Origin: Mortierella sp. BCC40632 | Taxonomy: Eukaryota; Mortierellomycota; Mortierellomycetes; Mortierellales; Mortierellaceae | Length of the DNA stretch: 64,000 nucleotides | Direction: 5' to 3' | Assembly: GCA_011634665.1 (NCBI GenBank) | Contig: WAEK01000003.1 | Span: 204,501-268,500 of the forward strand | Shown: positions 10,840-22,404 of the stretch, one piece after another | Layout of the letters: each line of letters opens with the position of its first letter | How positions within the stretch are numbered: position 1 is the first letter of the stretch | Notes under the pieces: model-generated | Seen by the model: the letters and a program-made list of their open reading frames with translations, nothing else | What the model was told of the DNA's origin: nothing | The model's database searches: none | Made by a program: the position numbers and the translations under genes

Positions 10840-12331
10840 TTAGGCCTGTCTCTTGCCCTTCTTTTTGGATGAGGTGGAGGTAGTAGTAGTAGTGGTCGTA
10901 GTGGTCGTGATGACATGGGAGGATCCGCCAGACGAGCTCACCACAGTCTCCGATGTTGTCTTCTTCGAAACACTGGTGTTGCTGCCCTTCTTTTCCAAGA
11001 GCACCGAGCGAGGCTTCTTTCCATACTTGACAAGGAGGCGGGTCTCCACATTGTCGAGGCCCCACTCGTGCTCGGTCAATTCCAAGTTTTCCTTTTCACT
11101 CAAAAACACCTTGTGCATATCCTGAGGCTGTCCTGTGGGGCCCATCTGGGGGCCTGCGGCGGCACCCATGCCCATTGTCGACATAGCCTGCATATCTCTC
11201 ATAGCATCCGCAGCTAATACACGTGGATGAAAGGAATAAAGGTACAAAGCACGGGTGAGTTGCAAGTATCGCAAAAATGAAAGTAAAAACATCTATTTCT
11301 TATCTAGGATTGTGAACTTACCATGTCCGCTACCCAAAATGAGGGTAAAGACGCTCTGAAGACCGAACAAGTTCAGGAAGTACCATGAGAGAGAAGAAAC
11401 CCAGCTCACATCCATATCGTGAGTCTCGATGCCTCGCTGCAACATGCTCTTGAAGCGAATGGTTAAGGGGAAGGGGAGTTTGACTAGAAAGATCACCACA
11501 GGTCAATAGGCAAACACTCATTGGTTAGCAGCAGTCAGGAGTAGAAAAAAAAAAAAAAAAAAAAAGAGGGCTCGGATCCGATCTAGCCAATTTCTTCCGC
11601 ATATTCAAACTCTTCGCTGGATGGCCTTCTCATTGCCCAAGGACAGGGAGGTAAACTTACTAAGAACGAATCCTGAAAAGAAAAAGTTGATCCAGCCCAT
11701 GATCACCGTCTGGGGGACAATGTTCATAATGTTCTTCTTCATGCCATCCATCATTGTCTCGACATAAGCGGGATCCTGCATAAGATTGGGCTTGGGCTTT
11801 CCATTGGAGATGGGATCCTTGAGGTAGCTACCCTTCTCAAAGGCATCGCTCAAGTACGCCTTACGGGACAGGAAGGCGTGCTCGGGCAAATGAGATCCAA
11901 AGGCTCTCAGGATCGCTCCACGTTGCAATGCCTTGCTATTTTCATCAGCAGCAAAGTAAAAGAATTGGTCAACGTATCGTAAAATAGAATAAAAAGAAAA
12001 GGAAGAAAGAGAGATAAGGCAGCCAGGTTAGATCACGTCAAAGAAAGCAAGAAAAAAAATATGCGGGTAGTATTGGACTCGTATTACGTTTCGCGTGCAG
12101 ATTTCAGATCTGCCTTCTTGGGAGGACCGTTGAGGAGGACAGTGACTTGGTGGCGAACAACACCGACAAGGACCATGACTACCATAATTGGGATCAAGAC
12201 CCAGTCTCTGATAGCTAGGAGATAGAGAAGAGACACACGAAATGGGAACAAGAAGCGTTAAGCCTGAGGGTAGCTTTATCGCGCATCTCTAGCAGTTCGA
12301 ATAAGAAAGTCATACCTGGGTCGAGAAGCAT
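10840..12331 (-). CDS. EMC3: ER membrane protein complex subunit 3
   Basis: Exons: 12331-12316 (16 bases), 12214-12088, 11935-11661, 11483-11322, 11213-10840; 317 residues, phases all consistent. EMC3 is the Oxa1/YidC-type insertase core of the ER membrane protein complex. The protein starts [20 protein letters not shown] (TM1), then has a cytosolic loop with basic residues, TM2 ([20 protein letters not shown]) and TM3 ([19 protein letters not shown]), with the diagnostic [19 protein letters not shown] between TM2 and TM3. Family members are usually about 250-265 residues. This one has an extra C-terminal tail holding a run of ten threonines encoded by an ACN repeat (10861-10911) and a lysine-rich end (KKKGKRQA). 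Identification is firm; the role of the tail is unknown. Confidence 0.93.
10861..10911 (-). repeat. ACN trinucleotide repeat encoding polythreonine in EMC3
   Basis: On the plus strand this reads as GGT/AGT/GGTCGT triplets. On the coding strand it makes ten consecutive threonines. It is in frame, so length changes would vary the tail and not break the gene. Confidence 0.7.
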
Positions 12332-12508
12332 CGCTTGCCTTTAGTCAAGGCGAAAATAGATTTCAAAGTACAAGATGAGAAAAGAGTTGAAGAAGGATGG
12401 TGAGTATCCGCGTCAATATCGCCTTTTGTCCTGTCTCTTGTTCATGATCTGTCTGTTCCCATCATCATCTTCGGATGCATTTTCCTGTAGATGAAGGTCC
12501 TGATGACA

Positions 12509-12552
<44 letters not shown>

Positions 12553-12872
12553 TCGATGTTTCCCATGATGAACATGTTGATTGCACCTCGCTTTGCGGTC
12601 TCGTGTCCATACCTCTCTTGAAGAACTGCCCATGCGCCCATTGTGAATATTGATGTGTCGTTGCTGCTGGGTGAGACGTAACGAGGGAGGAAGTGGTTGG
12701 ACGAATGCTTGGATGAGGAAGCTCATCCTCAGAAGAGCGCGGTAACGTGACTAGATTTCTCGTCGTGATTGCCACAAACTTATTCAAGGCTCCAGAGACC
12801 TTGGATACGAAGTCTCCTTTGTACCTTTGTGTTCTTTGTTAGAGTGGTGTCCTTGCACCAGTGAGCGGGTGA
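12332..12872. other. Upstream of EMC3; contains (TG)n and possible exon fragments
   Basis: A (GT)n microsatellite occupies about 12513-12551. Short plus-strand open stretches flank it (for example one at about 12555-12640 with several cysteines), but no single exon chain to the ORF at 12873 keeps frame, so none is called. Confidence 0.3.
12513..12551 (+). repeat. (TG)n microsatellite
   Basis: About 19 dinucleotide units. It contains no stop in any plus-strand frame and creates many potential GT donors. Confidence 0.9.
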
Positions 12873-13412
12873 ATCAGTCTTCACAATAGCAGTGAAATAG
12901 TATATCATGGGTACATTCCTGTTCCTCTTCCACTACACAGACACCGAAATGCCGCGACTTCCTACATCTACCTCCAGTCAAATGTCCACTCGAGAGTCCC
13001 TGATGACTATATCTCAAGCTACTTCTTAGCTCTGGCAAAACCATCAGCTCCTGTTTCTTTATCTTTCCTGATCCTTCCCGAGCGTGCCCAAGCTCTCCTC
13101 TTGGACCCCGCACATGAGTCAGTATTATCGAATATCGTCCCAAGAACGCCAACAAACGCCGCCACCACTCGTAATCCAGGGTTCTCCTGGACACCATACA
13201 CGCTCAAGCCCGAGTCTACCCAGGTGCCTCAGATTGGGCAGAGATCGGCAAATAGTAGAGAAGGAAGTTGTGGCAACAAAGACCGTGAGACCGTAATGGC
13301 ACTCTACACGTTTCCATCGGCACTCGCCTTGATTTTGTGTCTGATGCTTGTTCCTTCACTGATCGTCTACCTGTGCACACGACGACGCCAGCAACACTCG
13401 AATGCTAAGTGA
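12873..13412 (+). CDS. Putative single-pass membrane protein, 3' exon of unresolved gene
   Basis: An open frame of about 180 codons follows a plausible acceptor (CACAATAG, ending near 12889) and ends in TGA at 13410. The product has a polar, Pro/Ser-rich region (YIPVPLPLHRHRNAATSYIY and SFLILPERAQALLLDP), then one strong transmembrane helix (SALALILCLMLVPSLIVYL) and a short basic tail (CTRRRQQHSNAK), as in a type I membrane protein with a cytosolic anchor. There is no ATG before residue 139 of the frame, so upstream exons must exist if it is real; candidates near the (TG)n repeat could not be joined. The family is not recognised. If the upstream frame is non-coding, an ATG at about 13296 would still give a 38-residue membrane peptide. 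Confidence 0.4.
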   Translation: MSLHNSSEIVYHGYIPVPLPLHRHRNAATSYIYLQSNVHSRVPDDYISSYFLALAKPSAPVSLSFLILPERAQALLLDPAHESVLSNIVPRTPTNAATTRNPGFSWTPYTLKPESTQVPQIGQRSANSREGSCGNKDRETVMALYTFPSALALILCLMLVPSLIVYLCTRRRQQHSNAK

Positions 13413-13568
13413 ACAATTGACAAGCCAAAACAGGGGCACTTCCATGATTTATTGGGGAGGGTTTTTTATGTACAGCAGGTTTTTTTGTTTGTTTGTTTGA
13501 TGATGCCAAGGCTCAAGGATTCGGCATGGGTCAGAAAGTCCCATCTTTCTTTTTTCGGTCCTATGCCC

Positions 13569-14937
13569 TCAATTACGGTTTTTCAGAAACTGGGCTGCAA
13601 GACCTCCCAGGACGTTCAGGGCATCTGAATTACCTCCCTTGCCACCATCCTCATCACCACCCTTGTTCATCAATGCACCCAGAATACCTCCCAAGGGAGA
13701 AGAGCCACCCTCGCCATCACCGCCTGCGCCTGTGAGCATGCTCATGACCTTTTGCTTCATATAGTCTACAGAGAAGACCTTAGTGCGAAGCTCACCCTCC
13801 AACGAGTTTGTCTAAAAGATATAAAAGAGTCAAGAGTGTAAACAGGGGTTGTCAGTGTTTGGATTGAATATTGCTGGAGATGTCAACAAGGAGCGAAGAT
13901 AAAAGTGAGGAGGAGGAGCGGTGGAGGAAAAAGTCCTATCACAAACATTACCGTCTTGTTCTCAAACTTGTCAAGATATGGCTGGATGATATCAAGGATC
14001 TTGGGAGCAAGCATCCTCTGGAGCACTTCCTGGATACCAGCCTTTTCGCCTTCTGGACCATCACGGCTTGCAGGAGAGTCGTCAGAGTCGCTCAAGAACT
14101 TGGTAAACAAGCCTGCGGCCTTGCCCAAGAGACCACCCTCGTCAATTTTCTCCTGGATAGACTTTCCAATCTCGGTTGGGAGATGAGCGCTATGGGGTGC
14201 GAAGAATTGAAGGAGTTAGAAATAGAACAGCAAAACAGACAGTAGAAAGAGAGAGAGAGCATATGTGTGGATGCGTGGATATGCCCTGCAAAATGACACT
14301 GATATTGTGGAGAAGAGAGCCAGGGAAGAGATTGAGCTCTATTCCCACGTCCCACGTACCCCTCCCCTCCCCTCCAACTCACTCCCACGGAGAAATACGT
14401 TGTAGCTTTCGGGGTGTTTCGCTCCAAAAAGCCAAAGAAGATTGGACCTCTCACTGCACTGTACCTGATCTTGCGTCCCATGTTTTCCTTGACCTGCTTG
14501 ATGACAGGAGAGGAGAGGGTCATGGTGGTGGCAATCATTCCTTCCTTGCCGCTCTTGAGAAAGTCGAGATTGAAGCCGCCCTCACCCTCTTCGTTGGTTG
14601 TCTTGGTAAGGACACCCTTGGTGACGTTCATGACTCCGTCAGTCAAGAGGCGATCCATGCCCTCGGAAGCGGTGTCGACAGTGACGCTAGTGATCCGCTT
14701 AATCTTCTCAAGAAACTCGTTCTCATCAATGCTAGAGATCACCTTGGCGATAATCGACTGGATGCCACCTTCTCCTGCGAGACCTTCGGCACTCTTGATG
14801 TAGTCCAAAATGGTCTGGGGCAGGTCCTGCTTGAGCTCGACCTTGGTCTCGTCAACTTCCTCGGTCACCTTTTCCTGGACGTGAGGACGCGCAAACTCCT
14901 CGACGTACTGCATAAGGACGGGAACAAGTTGGTCCAT
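13569..14937 (-). CDS. Uncharacterised helical protein, Gly-rich C-terminus
   Basis: Exons: 14937-14465, 14189-13952, 13811-13569; 317 residues with phase kept at both junctions. The start is the ATG at 14937 in MDQLVPVLMQYVEEFARPHV. The first two thirds look like successive amphipathic helices rich in E, K, L and I (TILDYIKSAEGLAG, IIAKVISSIDENEFLEKIKR). A second exon has GKSIQEKIDEGGLLGKAAGL, and the third is Gly/Asp-rich (GGDGEGGSSPLGGILGALMN) before a short helix. There is no signal peptide, membrane helix or catalytic motif. The composition resembles lipid- or membrane-surface-associated helical bundle proteins, but I do not recognise the family. It is divergently arranged with the thioesterase gene. 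Confidence 0.72.
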
Positions 14938-15400
14938 GGCTGTGGTAAAGTGAAGTGGTGGTAGAAGTGGTAGTGGTGGTAATGGAAGGATGAAGGAGGC
15001 GGGATGCCAGAGATGAGTAATGAGGGAGAGAAAGAGAGAGAGAAAGAGAAAAGAATGGCGAGAAAAAAAAAGAAAGAAGGAATGAACCGAGGAGAGACAG
15101 GCACAGGTCTAGAAATAGCTCGTCGCTCCGCCAATGCCATGTCGCGTAAGAGCCATGTCCCCCGTTCGCCCTCGCTTTGCCCTCACCTTCTTTTGATTCT
15201 TTCTTCCCCCCCTTCTCTCCAGCCCCAACAAGCCGCGACTTGTACATGGTGTGCACACGATGTATTATTGTATTATTCCTATTCCTACTCCAAGGATAGC
15301 TCCACACTCTCGAACCCGCTGAATTGGGTCGTTGCATTCAACAACGGGTCTCCACGGGAAGAGAGGGTCCTTTTTCCCGCTTGCATAATCAGCACCACGA

Positions 15401-15432
<32 letters not shown>

Positions 15433-15773
15433 CAGCTCCTCCAATCGAGATCTAAGGCTTTGGCTAGCCTAGGGGCCTGGGGCACTCCCTTGGCCCAATT
15501 CTCGTTCTCACACACACACACCTTTCCGTTCTCTTCATAGACTCTAGTTCCTCTCAGTAGACGCGTGGTTTAGTGCTTTCCCCGAAGTTGCTATGCGCGT
15601 TTATTCTCTCTGCGGACACGCGGGACATCCACGTAATAGCTGACCCCTGGCTGTTCGGTTCGCATAGATGGCACGTGGGAATAAACTGTGCTGAACTCCC
15701 TTGATCATCTCCATTTACCCCTTTGCATCAGGATTCTCTTCTCATCTCTTTCTCTTTTTTCTCTCACATCAAG
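14938..15773. promoter_or_regulatory. Divergent intergenic region with T29 tract
   Basis: This separates the divergent helical-protein and thioesterase genes. It carries a 29-T run (15404-15432) about 340 bases upstream of the thioesterase ATG, and CT/CA-rich leader sequence. No gene is supported. Confidence 0.45.
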
Positions 15774-16651
15774 ATGGCGGCTTCTACACCTAAACCTCTA
15801 ACAGCAATTATCCAGGAGCCAACTGCCAAGCACACAGCAACGGTCATCTTTCTTCATGGGTTTGGAGATTCTGGCGCTGGATGGTAAATAGTCCTCATGT
15901 GCATTGACTGTGGATCTCTTGTGAGAACCTCCCATTGTCAAACTACTAATTTTCTTGCTTCGCTCCGCCCCCTCCCCTTTTTAAAAAAAAAAAAAAAAAA
16001 AATGTCATTGACTAGGGCGCCTGTAGGCGAACAGGTTTGTTATCTAATTCTATCCAACAGTAATTGAAAAGAACCTGATTCGCCTCGACCGTACTCATAA
16101 GCTGATTTGGTTTACCCCTACCCCTTCCTAGCTCGGTGCACAACTGCCCCATGTCAAATTTATCTTTCCCAATGCTGCTGCTCTGCCGATCACACTCACT
16201 GGAGGTATGCTAACCCCAGCTTGGTACGATATCAGTGAGATCTCGCCATCTGAACTTGACCCAGACGAGCCAGGCATGCTCCGCGCGCGTCAACAAGGTA
16301 GGAAATGCTTTCATGTCAAAGAGATATTTTTTTATATCACGCTTGTAGATCGAATGGTACTCATATATCTCCCGGATACCCCCCTGGACTCGGCGATAGT
16401 AATGGATATTATTCGAAAAGAAATTGAAGAGCACGGAATATCTTCGACGCGGATCCTAGTGGGAGGCTTCTCCCAAGGTTGCGTGTTAGCTTTACTGGCT
16501 GGCCTGACCGCAGAGGATCGCTTTGCTGGGATTGTGGCACTGAGTGGCTTTATACCTCTACGCAAAAAGATTATGACTTTGGCCAAGGATGCCAACCGAG
16601 ACACACCTATCTTTTGGGGCCACGGTGACGCTGATCTTGTACGTAATATGA

Positions 16652-16687
<36 letters not shown>

Positions 16688-16936
16688 TGATTCCTCTTTG
16701 CATAAGAGTGAAGGATGTCATCCTAATGTTGATCATTGCATAATTGCGTGGCTCTATAGGTGGTACCTTATGAATACGGAGAGCAGTCGGTTGAGCTCTT
16801 GAAGAAAAATAATTACAAAGTCAAGTTTTTTACGTACGCACGCATGGGACACAGTGCCTCTATGCAGGAACTACGCGACCTTCTCGAATTCTTACAAGAG
16901 ACTGTTCCTGAGAATGCACTTCGAGCCAAGCTGTAG
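15774..16936 (+). CDS. APT1: Acyl-protein thioesterase 1-like (carboxylesterase/phospholipase)
   Basis: Exons: 15774-15883, 16016-16034 (19 bases), 16132-16297, 16400-16638, 16760-16936; 236 residues, close to the usual 220-235. The enzyme is an alpha/beta-hydrolase that removes palmitate from S-acylated proteins. Visible are the oxyanion segment VIFLHGFGDSGAGW, the nucleophile elbow GGFSQG (Ser), the acid in HGDADLVVPY (Asp) and the base in MGHSAS (His): the full triad. For intron 3 I chose the 16399 acceptor because it keeps phase and gives normal spacing to GGFSQG. Reading through would also stay open but would insert about 34 residues, so a retained-intron form is possible. The usual NGGxRMPAW motif is changed to TGGMLTPAW. 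Upstream is a long divergent promoter. Confidence 0.93.
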
Positions 16937-18109
16937 TATCAAATCAAAAATCAATTGACTTGCAATCTTGCATCGTGTCACTCTTTTTCAGTACACGTGT
17001 TCTAGTCTCCTCTTGGACGCGTTTCCCACTGTGCATATCCGTTGCACGGCTGTGTTCGCTGGTAGAAAAATAAAGGGCGAACACACATGTGCTCAGTATT
17101 TTGACCATGAAGACTTTTCCAACTTTTCCCCACAAATACCCGCTGTTGCTGACTCTTTGTTGGCCATGGTACCCCATTGGTTTATTCAAACCCTCTGTGT
17201 GTCCTTGATGCGGAGGTTCTTCGTACGCCTCATCCGATTTTCTTTCTCTTATTTTTTTGAAGCGGAGAATATTTCACTCTACCCACTCCACCGTAGAGCT
17301 CAATGCTACCCATGACATCTCTCCATGTACCAACACAAGGATTACTTTAGAAATAGGATGACGCTCCGAACAGGAATCGCCCTTTTGCTGATTGGCAACC
17401 AAAGATGAGTAACAAGGGGTTGGGTCCCATGCGCACAAAGAGGGACCAACTCCGAGCGGAAGAAATGAAGGCCGTAGAGGGCAAGGGGAGGACGACAGGT
17501 TGATGTCAAATGACATGAGAATCGAGCGGCTGAAGGGTTGAGGCCAGAAAAGGGAAGAGCCTGTCGCAGGGCGGGATTCCAGGAAAAGCGAATGAGGAGA
17601 CCTGATCGAGTCGAGGCAGTACTCAGCCAACTAGGCGTGGGGACGATGCCTAGCTTTCTGGGGGGAGTCAAAGGTAACGGTCAGGTGCAGCAGCTACACC
17701 GCATCGGTTGCGTGAACAAGGCGGGAAAGAGGGGATCTTGGGCCCCTGAGCTTGTCTCTGTGTCTTTGGGCTGCACCCACGCATGCATACTTGGGTACGA
17801 GAACGGATATATCCGACCAGCCCTTTTGTAACGGCCCGCCGTTCGTCTCACCAATCGCGGCTCAGTCAAGAAAAAAAAAAAAAAAAAAAAAAAAAACTTC
17901 TCACTTCAAGAAGAGGTTGAGACTCTCGATCCCCGCTATTCTTTCTTTACTTTCCTTCTCCCTTTCTCCTCACTTTGCGTGCTTCATCAACGATTCGCCA
18001 TTCGCATTCGCCATTCAACATCTGTCATTTCAATCTTCCAACTGATCACCAGTTCACACCAGCCCACACCAGCTCTTCCTAACCCATACACACACACTCT
18101 ACATACTTA

Positions 18110-18160
<51 letters not shown>

Positions 18161-18286
18161 GCTCTCTCTTCACTCACTCACTCACTCACTCACTCACTCA
18201 CTCACTCACTCACTCACTCACTCACTCACTCTGACAGACATCCCCAAGTCTGACGCACAGACTATTCGCTCTGCCTAGCCATCCAA
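16937..18286. promoter_or_regulatory. Intergenic / PRM10 upstream with A26, (CA)n and (CACT)n
   Basis: No gene is supported; minus-strand ORFs at 17274-17671 lack family or splice evidence. The last 420 bases hold an A26 run (17871-17896), a (CA)n microsatellite (about 18115-18158) and a (CACT)n array (18171-18231), all probably within the promoter or 5' leader of the next gene. Confidence 0.5.
18115..18231 (+). repeat. Compound microsatellite (CA)n then (CACT)n
   Basis: About 22 CA units are followed by roughly 15 CACT units, ending 56 bases before the PRM10-like ATG. Confidence 0.9.
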
Positions 18287-21200
18287 ATGGCAGACAACCG
18301 CCCTGCGACGAGTGGCACCGCTGACTCGGTCGAGGCCACGCCATCCTCCAATTCGGCCTCTTCCTCATCATCTTCTTCCAGTGCAAATCCTCCTCGAGAC
18401 GGCGCTATCTCGCCAAGCTCGGCTGCAGCCGCCCTAATCATCGCCAGCACCTCTTCTGTTGCTCACCCTTCTTCTGCTGGCCCTGCTCCATCCATTGCAT
18501 CGTCTACAACTGTGACTGGAAGCGTCCACAATGGAAACGCTGTTTACATCAATAATAATGGCAGCAACAGTGGCGAAAGCAGCAACAGTTCGGCGCATCG
18601 TCAACCTCTTCACCATCCTATCCCCCAGCATCATAATATCCATATTCTCCCCAACGACGGTGCATCTTCTTCTACAGGGTTCGCCTCTTCGGGTGCCACC
18701 TCGGGGTTCGCCCTCCCAATAGGAAATCCCTTCACAGACTCTTCCGAACCAGCAAACCCGTTCAGTCCGATCGCCACACCTGCCGATAGTCCCGTGCCCA
18801 CTCCATTGGGCTCGCCCTTGACCGAACTCCGCAAGCTCAGCCTTGGGGTTGAAAGGTATGCTCGAGCGATCCAAGATCCAGGACCAATGGGTAGCTTTTC
18901 GGGAATGGTTCCCCTTCCTTCTCTCTCACAGAACGACCACATCGCTTCAAGAAGACGTCCTTCCAAGATTTCGTTTCACGAGGATACATCAGCGTTGGCA
19001 AACCCCAGCAGCTCAGCAGAAGGCACTGGGTCGGATGCGCATTCACATCATCGTAGCTCACCTGCTCCTCTACCAGATCATGCAATGGAAGGCGGGGCTG
19101 AGGTCATGTCTGGGAGAAGTACTGGTATCAGTTTGACCTCTATCAAGAGGGCTCTTTCGGGGAAACGCCGGCGCTCGTATTCTCGAGACGTTGGACTCGT
19201 TGATCTGGAATCCAATCTTGGTTCCCAGAAAAAAACTGGCCTCGGAGGCGAGAATGAGGGCGACGACGATGCCAAGAGTAGCCACACAACCACAAGGAGC
19301 ATTCACAAGGACGTGGACACCGCCATGCCAGCCACCATGCACGACCTCGAAAACCCATTCACTTCTCTGAGCTTGGCTTCCAATGTGGATGCACAGGCAG
19401 CTCTTTTGGATACCCTCTCCTTTGGACCACAGCCATTGCTCTTGCCTGTTATTACGCCGGCAGCGAACCCTCAGCATGTCGCTGTGAACGAGAGTCGCCC
19501 GTCTGAAACAGCATCTGCGACAGAGGCCCTTCGTAGGCGACTGGAAGAAAGCGTTAGTAAAGATGGCAAGACTCTAGATCATGATCCAAAGCGTCCTCAG
19601 CCACTTCAGCAGGTTGTTCCCTCTAACGAACTTGAGACTGGAGCGACGCAATCCGAAGGTGTGAGACGAAGAAAACCCAAGGGTGGTATCCTTAGTCAGC
19701 TCTTGAAACTGCAGCACACTGAAGCAGTCGCCGCCGCTGCAGCCTCTGGAAATCGGAATTCTGAACCTGCACGGGCCTCTGGTTCGTCTACCGGGGTCTC
19801 ACGACGACCAGGACAAGGATCTGTGAAAAAGACTCGAAGGGGATTCTATTACCGTTCCTCCTCCAAGAACAACTCATTAGCAGATCTGGCATCGCCTTCT
19901 GTCACAACGACTCCAAAAGTTTCACCAAGGAGTTCGACTATCTTTGAGGTGGATCCCATGACGATTTGTACACGGATACCGACTAATCCGCCCGTATCAA
20001 TTAATCATGTATCTTCTCCATTCACCCGACATGACACTTCTTCGACCCTGACATCTGGCACCCATGCGCATGACCAGATAGAAGAAATGGAAGCTTTGAG
20101 TTCGGCTGCTACCACTTCAACCGCCTCCACCGCAGCGGCCGCGGCAGCCAAGCTAGGTATCCAACGGGACATCGCCGAGATCCTGTCTCGACAGTCCTTT
20201 CTTATTATGATCGCGAAGGCACTGATTCTCTACGGTGCTCCTTCTCACCGGATCGAAGAGACGTGTGCATTGTTGGCGCGAAAGATGGAGGTTGATGCAT
20301 CGTTTGCACTGTTGCCGGGTCTGATGACCATCTCGTTCAGCGATCCAGAGACACACACAAGTGATACACGGCACCTCAGATGTACCCAGGGAATGGATAT
20401 GTACAAGCTCTCTAGGGTATATACGATTGCACTCGCGGTGATGCGTGGAGGTGGAATCGAAGAAGCAAATAAGGAACTGGAAAAGGTGACTTTAGAGGCT
20501 GGTTATTACCCAGTTTGGGTCACAGTATTGTCATGGATGACCACTGCCGCCTTTGTTGCACCGTTGGCCTTCAATGGGAGCTGGGTGGATACGGCGTTGG
20601 CAGGTCTGTGTGGATTGGTTGTTGGATTGCTCGGTGTGGTAGCAGCCAAGTTCCCGGTCTATGGAAACGTCTTTGAGGTGACCTCGAGTATTGTTGTTGG
20701 GTTCATTGCCAAAGCCTTTGGTGACCGCGTCTGTTTCTCTGCAGTGGCCTTGGCGGGTGTGGTAGTCTTGTTGCCTGGATTGTTGTTGACGCAAGCGATT
20801 ATGGAGCTGGCCTCGAGAAATATTGTCTCTGGATCGGTCCGAATGTTTTATGCATTGATGTATGCATTCTTCCTGGGATTTGGACTCAACCTGGGCGCCG
20901 AGATCTGGGATGCAGTAAGTGTATTCTCCTTCTTTCTCTCTTTTCATTTCCTGCCTGCATTTTCTTCTTTTGCTGTTTAAAGGAGTGAATTTAATGGTAC
21001 ACTTTCCCTAATTCGAACCGCGTTCTTATTTCTATTCACCACCTTTCATAGATTGCTGGAGATTCTGTGGCATCGCCCGATGCGTGCAAACATGGCGTGG
21101 ACCCATGGTGGTACTTTTTAATTTTCCCCGCAGTATCCACGTCGATCAACATTGTATTTAACGCGCATCCACGTCAATGGCCAGGTATGACCATTGTCAC

Positions 21201-21661
21201 AGCAGTTGGATTCACGGTTTCGTATTTTATGACGAGTGGACCCCAAGTGACACCGGCAGTGGCGGCTTTTGCTGTCGGAGTGTCAGGGCAGGCTTACGGT
21301 CGATTGACAGGAAAGCTGAGTTATGTGCCATTGCTGAGCGGAGTCTTGTTGCTGGTTCCTGGAAGTGTGGGTGTCCGGAGTGTGTTAGCGATCTTTGATA
21401 GCGATGCTGGACAAGGATTCCAGTTTGCACTGCGGATGGTCAACATTGCAGTCAGCATTACAGTAAGTTTTTGTATATTTATTTTGCTCTGCCATTTTGA
21501 ATGAGCAGCAAAGGTGCCACTTTGATCGAACAAGAGTCTTCTATTCGAACTACTATCTAATCCATCCTCCATTGTTATTCCTAACATTGCAGCTCGGTGT
21601 CTTTTGTTCTGCACTTGTCTGGTATCCCTTCTGGCGCAAGAGCACGTTCATGAACTTTTAA
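18287..21661 (+). CDS. PRM10: PRM10-like ThrE-family membrane transporter
   Basis: Exons: 18287-20914, 21052-21462, 21593-21661; 1035 residues. The first 620 or so residues are low-complexity, rich in Ser, Ala and Pro, with basic patches (RRKPKGGILSQLLKLQH), and look disordered and cytosolic. The C-terminal 400 residues match the ThrE/DUF1212 plus DUF3815 arrangement of fungal pheromone-regulated membrane protein 10. They begin at ILSRQSFLIMIAKALILYGA and PSHRIEETCALLARKM, followed by about ten hydrophobic helices, including GLVVGLLGVVAAKF and LSGVLLLVPGSVGVRS. The family is thought to export small metabolites such as threonine in bacteria; the substrate in fungi is not established. The ATG follows directly on a (CACT)n-containing leader. 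The third exon is short (23 codons with stop), and phase is kept throughout. Confidence 0.9.
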
Positions 21662-22404
21662 AAAGAGTACAAACCTTTTGGTGGCAACCCGCGATTACGA
21701 TGAGACCACAAGGCATGAGCATGCTTTGCAGTGGCTATTTTCTAAGATAGACAATATATACCCTTTATCTCTTCTCCTCTCTCTTTGAACTTCTCTCAAT
21801 GCACCCATCATTTCTTTGTTGTTTTGTTCTTTAGTTTATTTCTTGCCTCTATTTGGCACAATTGTAAAAGTACCAACTTGTCACAATAGTAGGCTTTGGC
21901 CTCAATCCTATCAATGTTTTGACGGCTGATGGATAAGTGTAGCCTTAGGTCTTTTTAACAACATAGGTGCTAGCAAAAACTTAATTCTATCGCTCTCTTT
22001 AAAGCTGCCTGTTGTCAGATCCGAGAAGGAAGGGGGGGGGGAGGAGATGCCTATGGCTCCATTAGAATCAATGCTGGTGAAAGTCGCACCAGTTTCGGGA
22101 CATCAACACCATGCAGGCAAACCAAGAGCCTATCCTAACTTGAACGCATCATATAAATTTTAAACAGTCCCACTAAAAAAAAAAATCAGGCTCGACTTGC
22201 GCGCTGTTGATTCACATACTCGGCCTATTCATTTCAGAATCCAATTCCCTCCTCCCGGTCGAGGACTCGCCTCATATTTTTTTTGTGGGCAGCTCGCATC
22301 AATAGAAGGACCGAACCCGACTTGAGTCAGACTGGAGAGCAGCAAAGGGGAAAAAGACGTGGGAGAGGCAGAGAGAGGAACGCTTTTTCCACTATCTATT
22401 CATC
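21662..22404. other. Intergenic, PRM10 / ASE1 tandem spacer
   Basis: A G9-rich spot lies near 22033. No ORF is supported apart from an out-of-frame open stretch over the ASE1 start. It holds the PRM10 3' UTR and the ASE1 promoter. Confidence 0.4.

Noticed and set aside
14176..14964. 262-codon plus-strand ORF
   Set aside because: It is the exact antisense of the three-exon helical-protein gene and crosses that gene's introns. The minus strand has matched splice phases and better protein composition.
18171..18231. Regular direct repeats resembling a CRISPR-like array
   Set aside because: The unit is four bases with no spacers: a plain microsatellite in a eukaryote.
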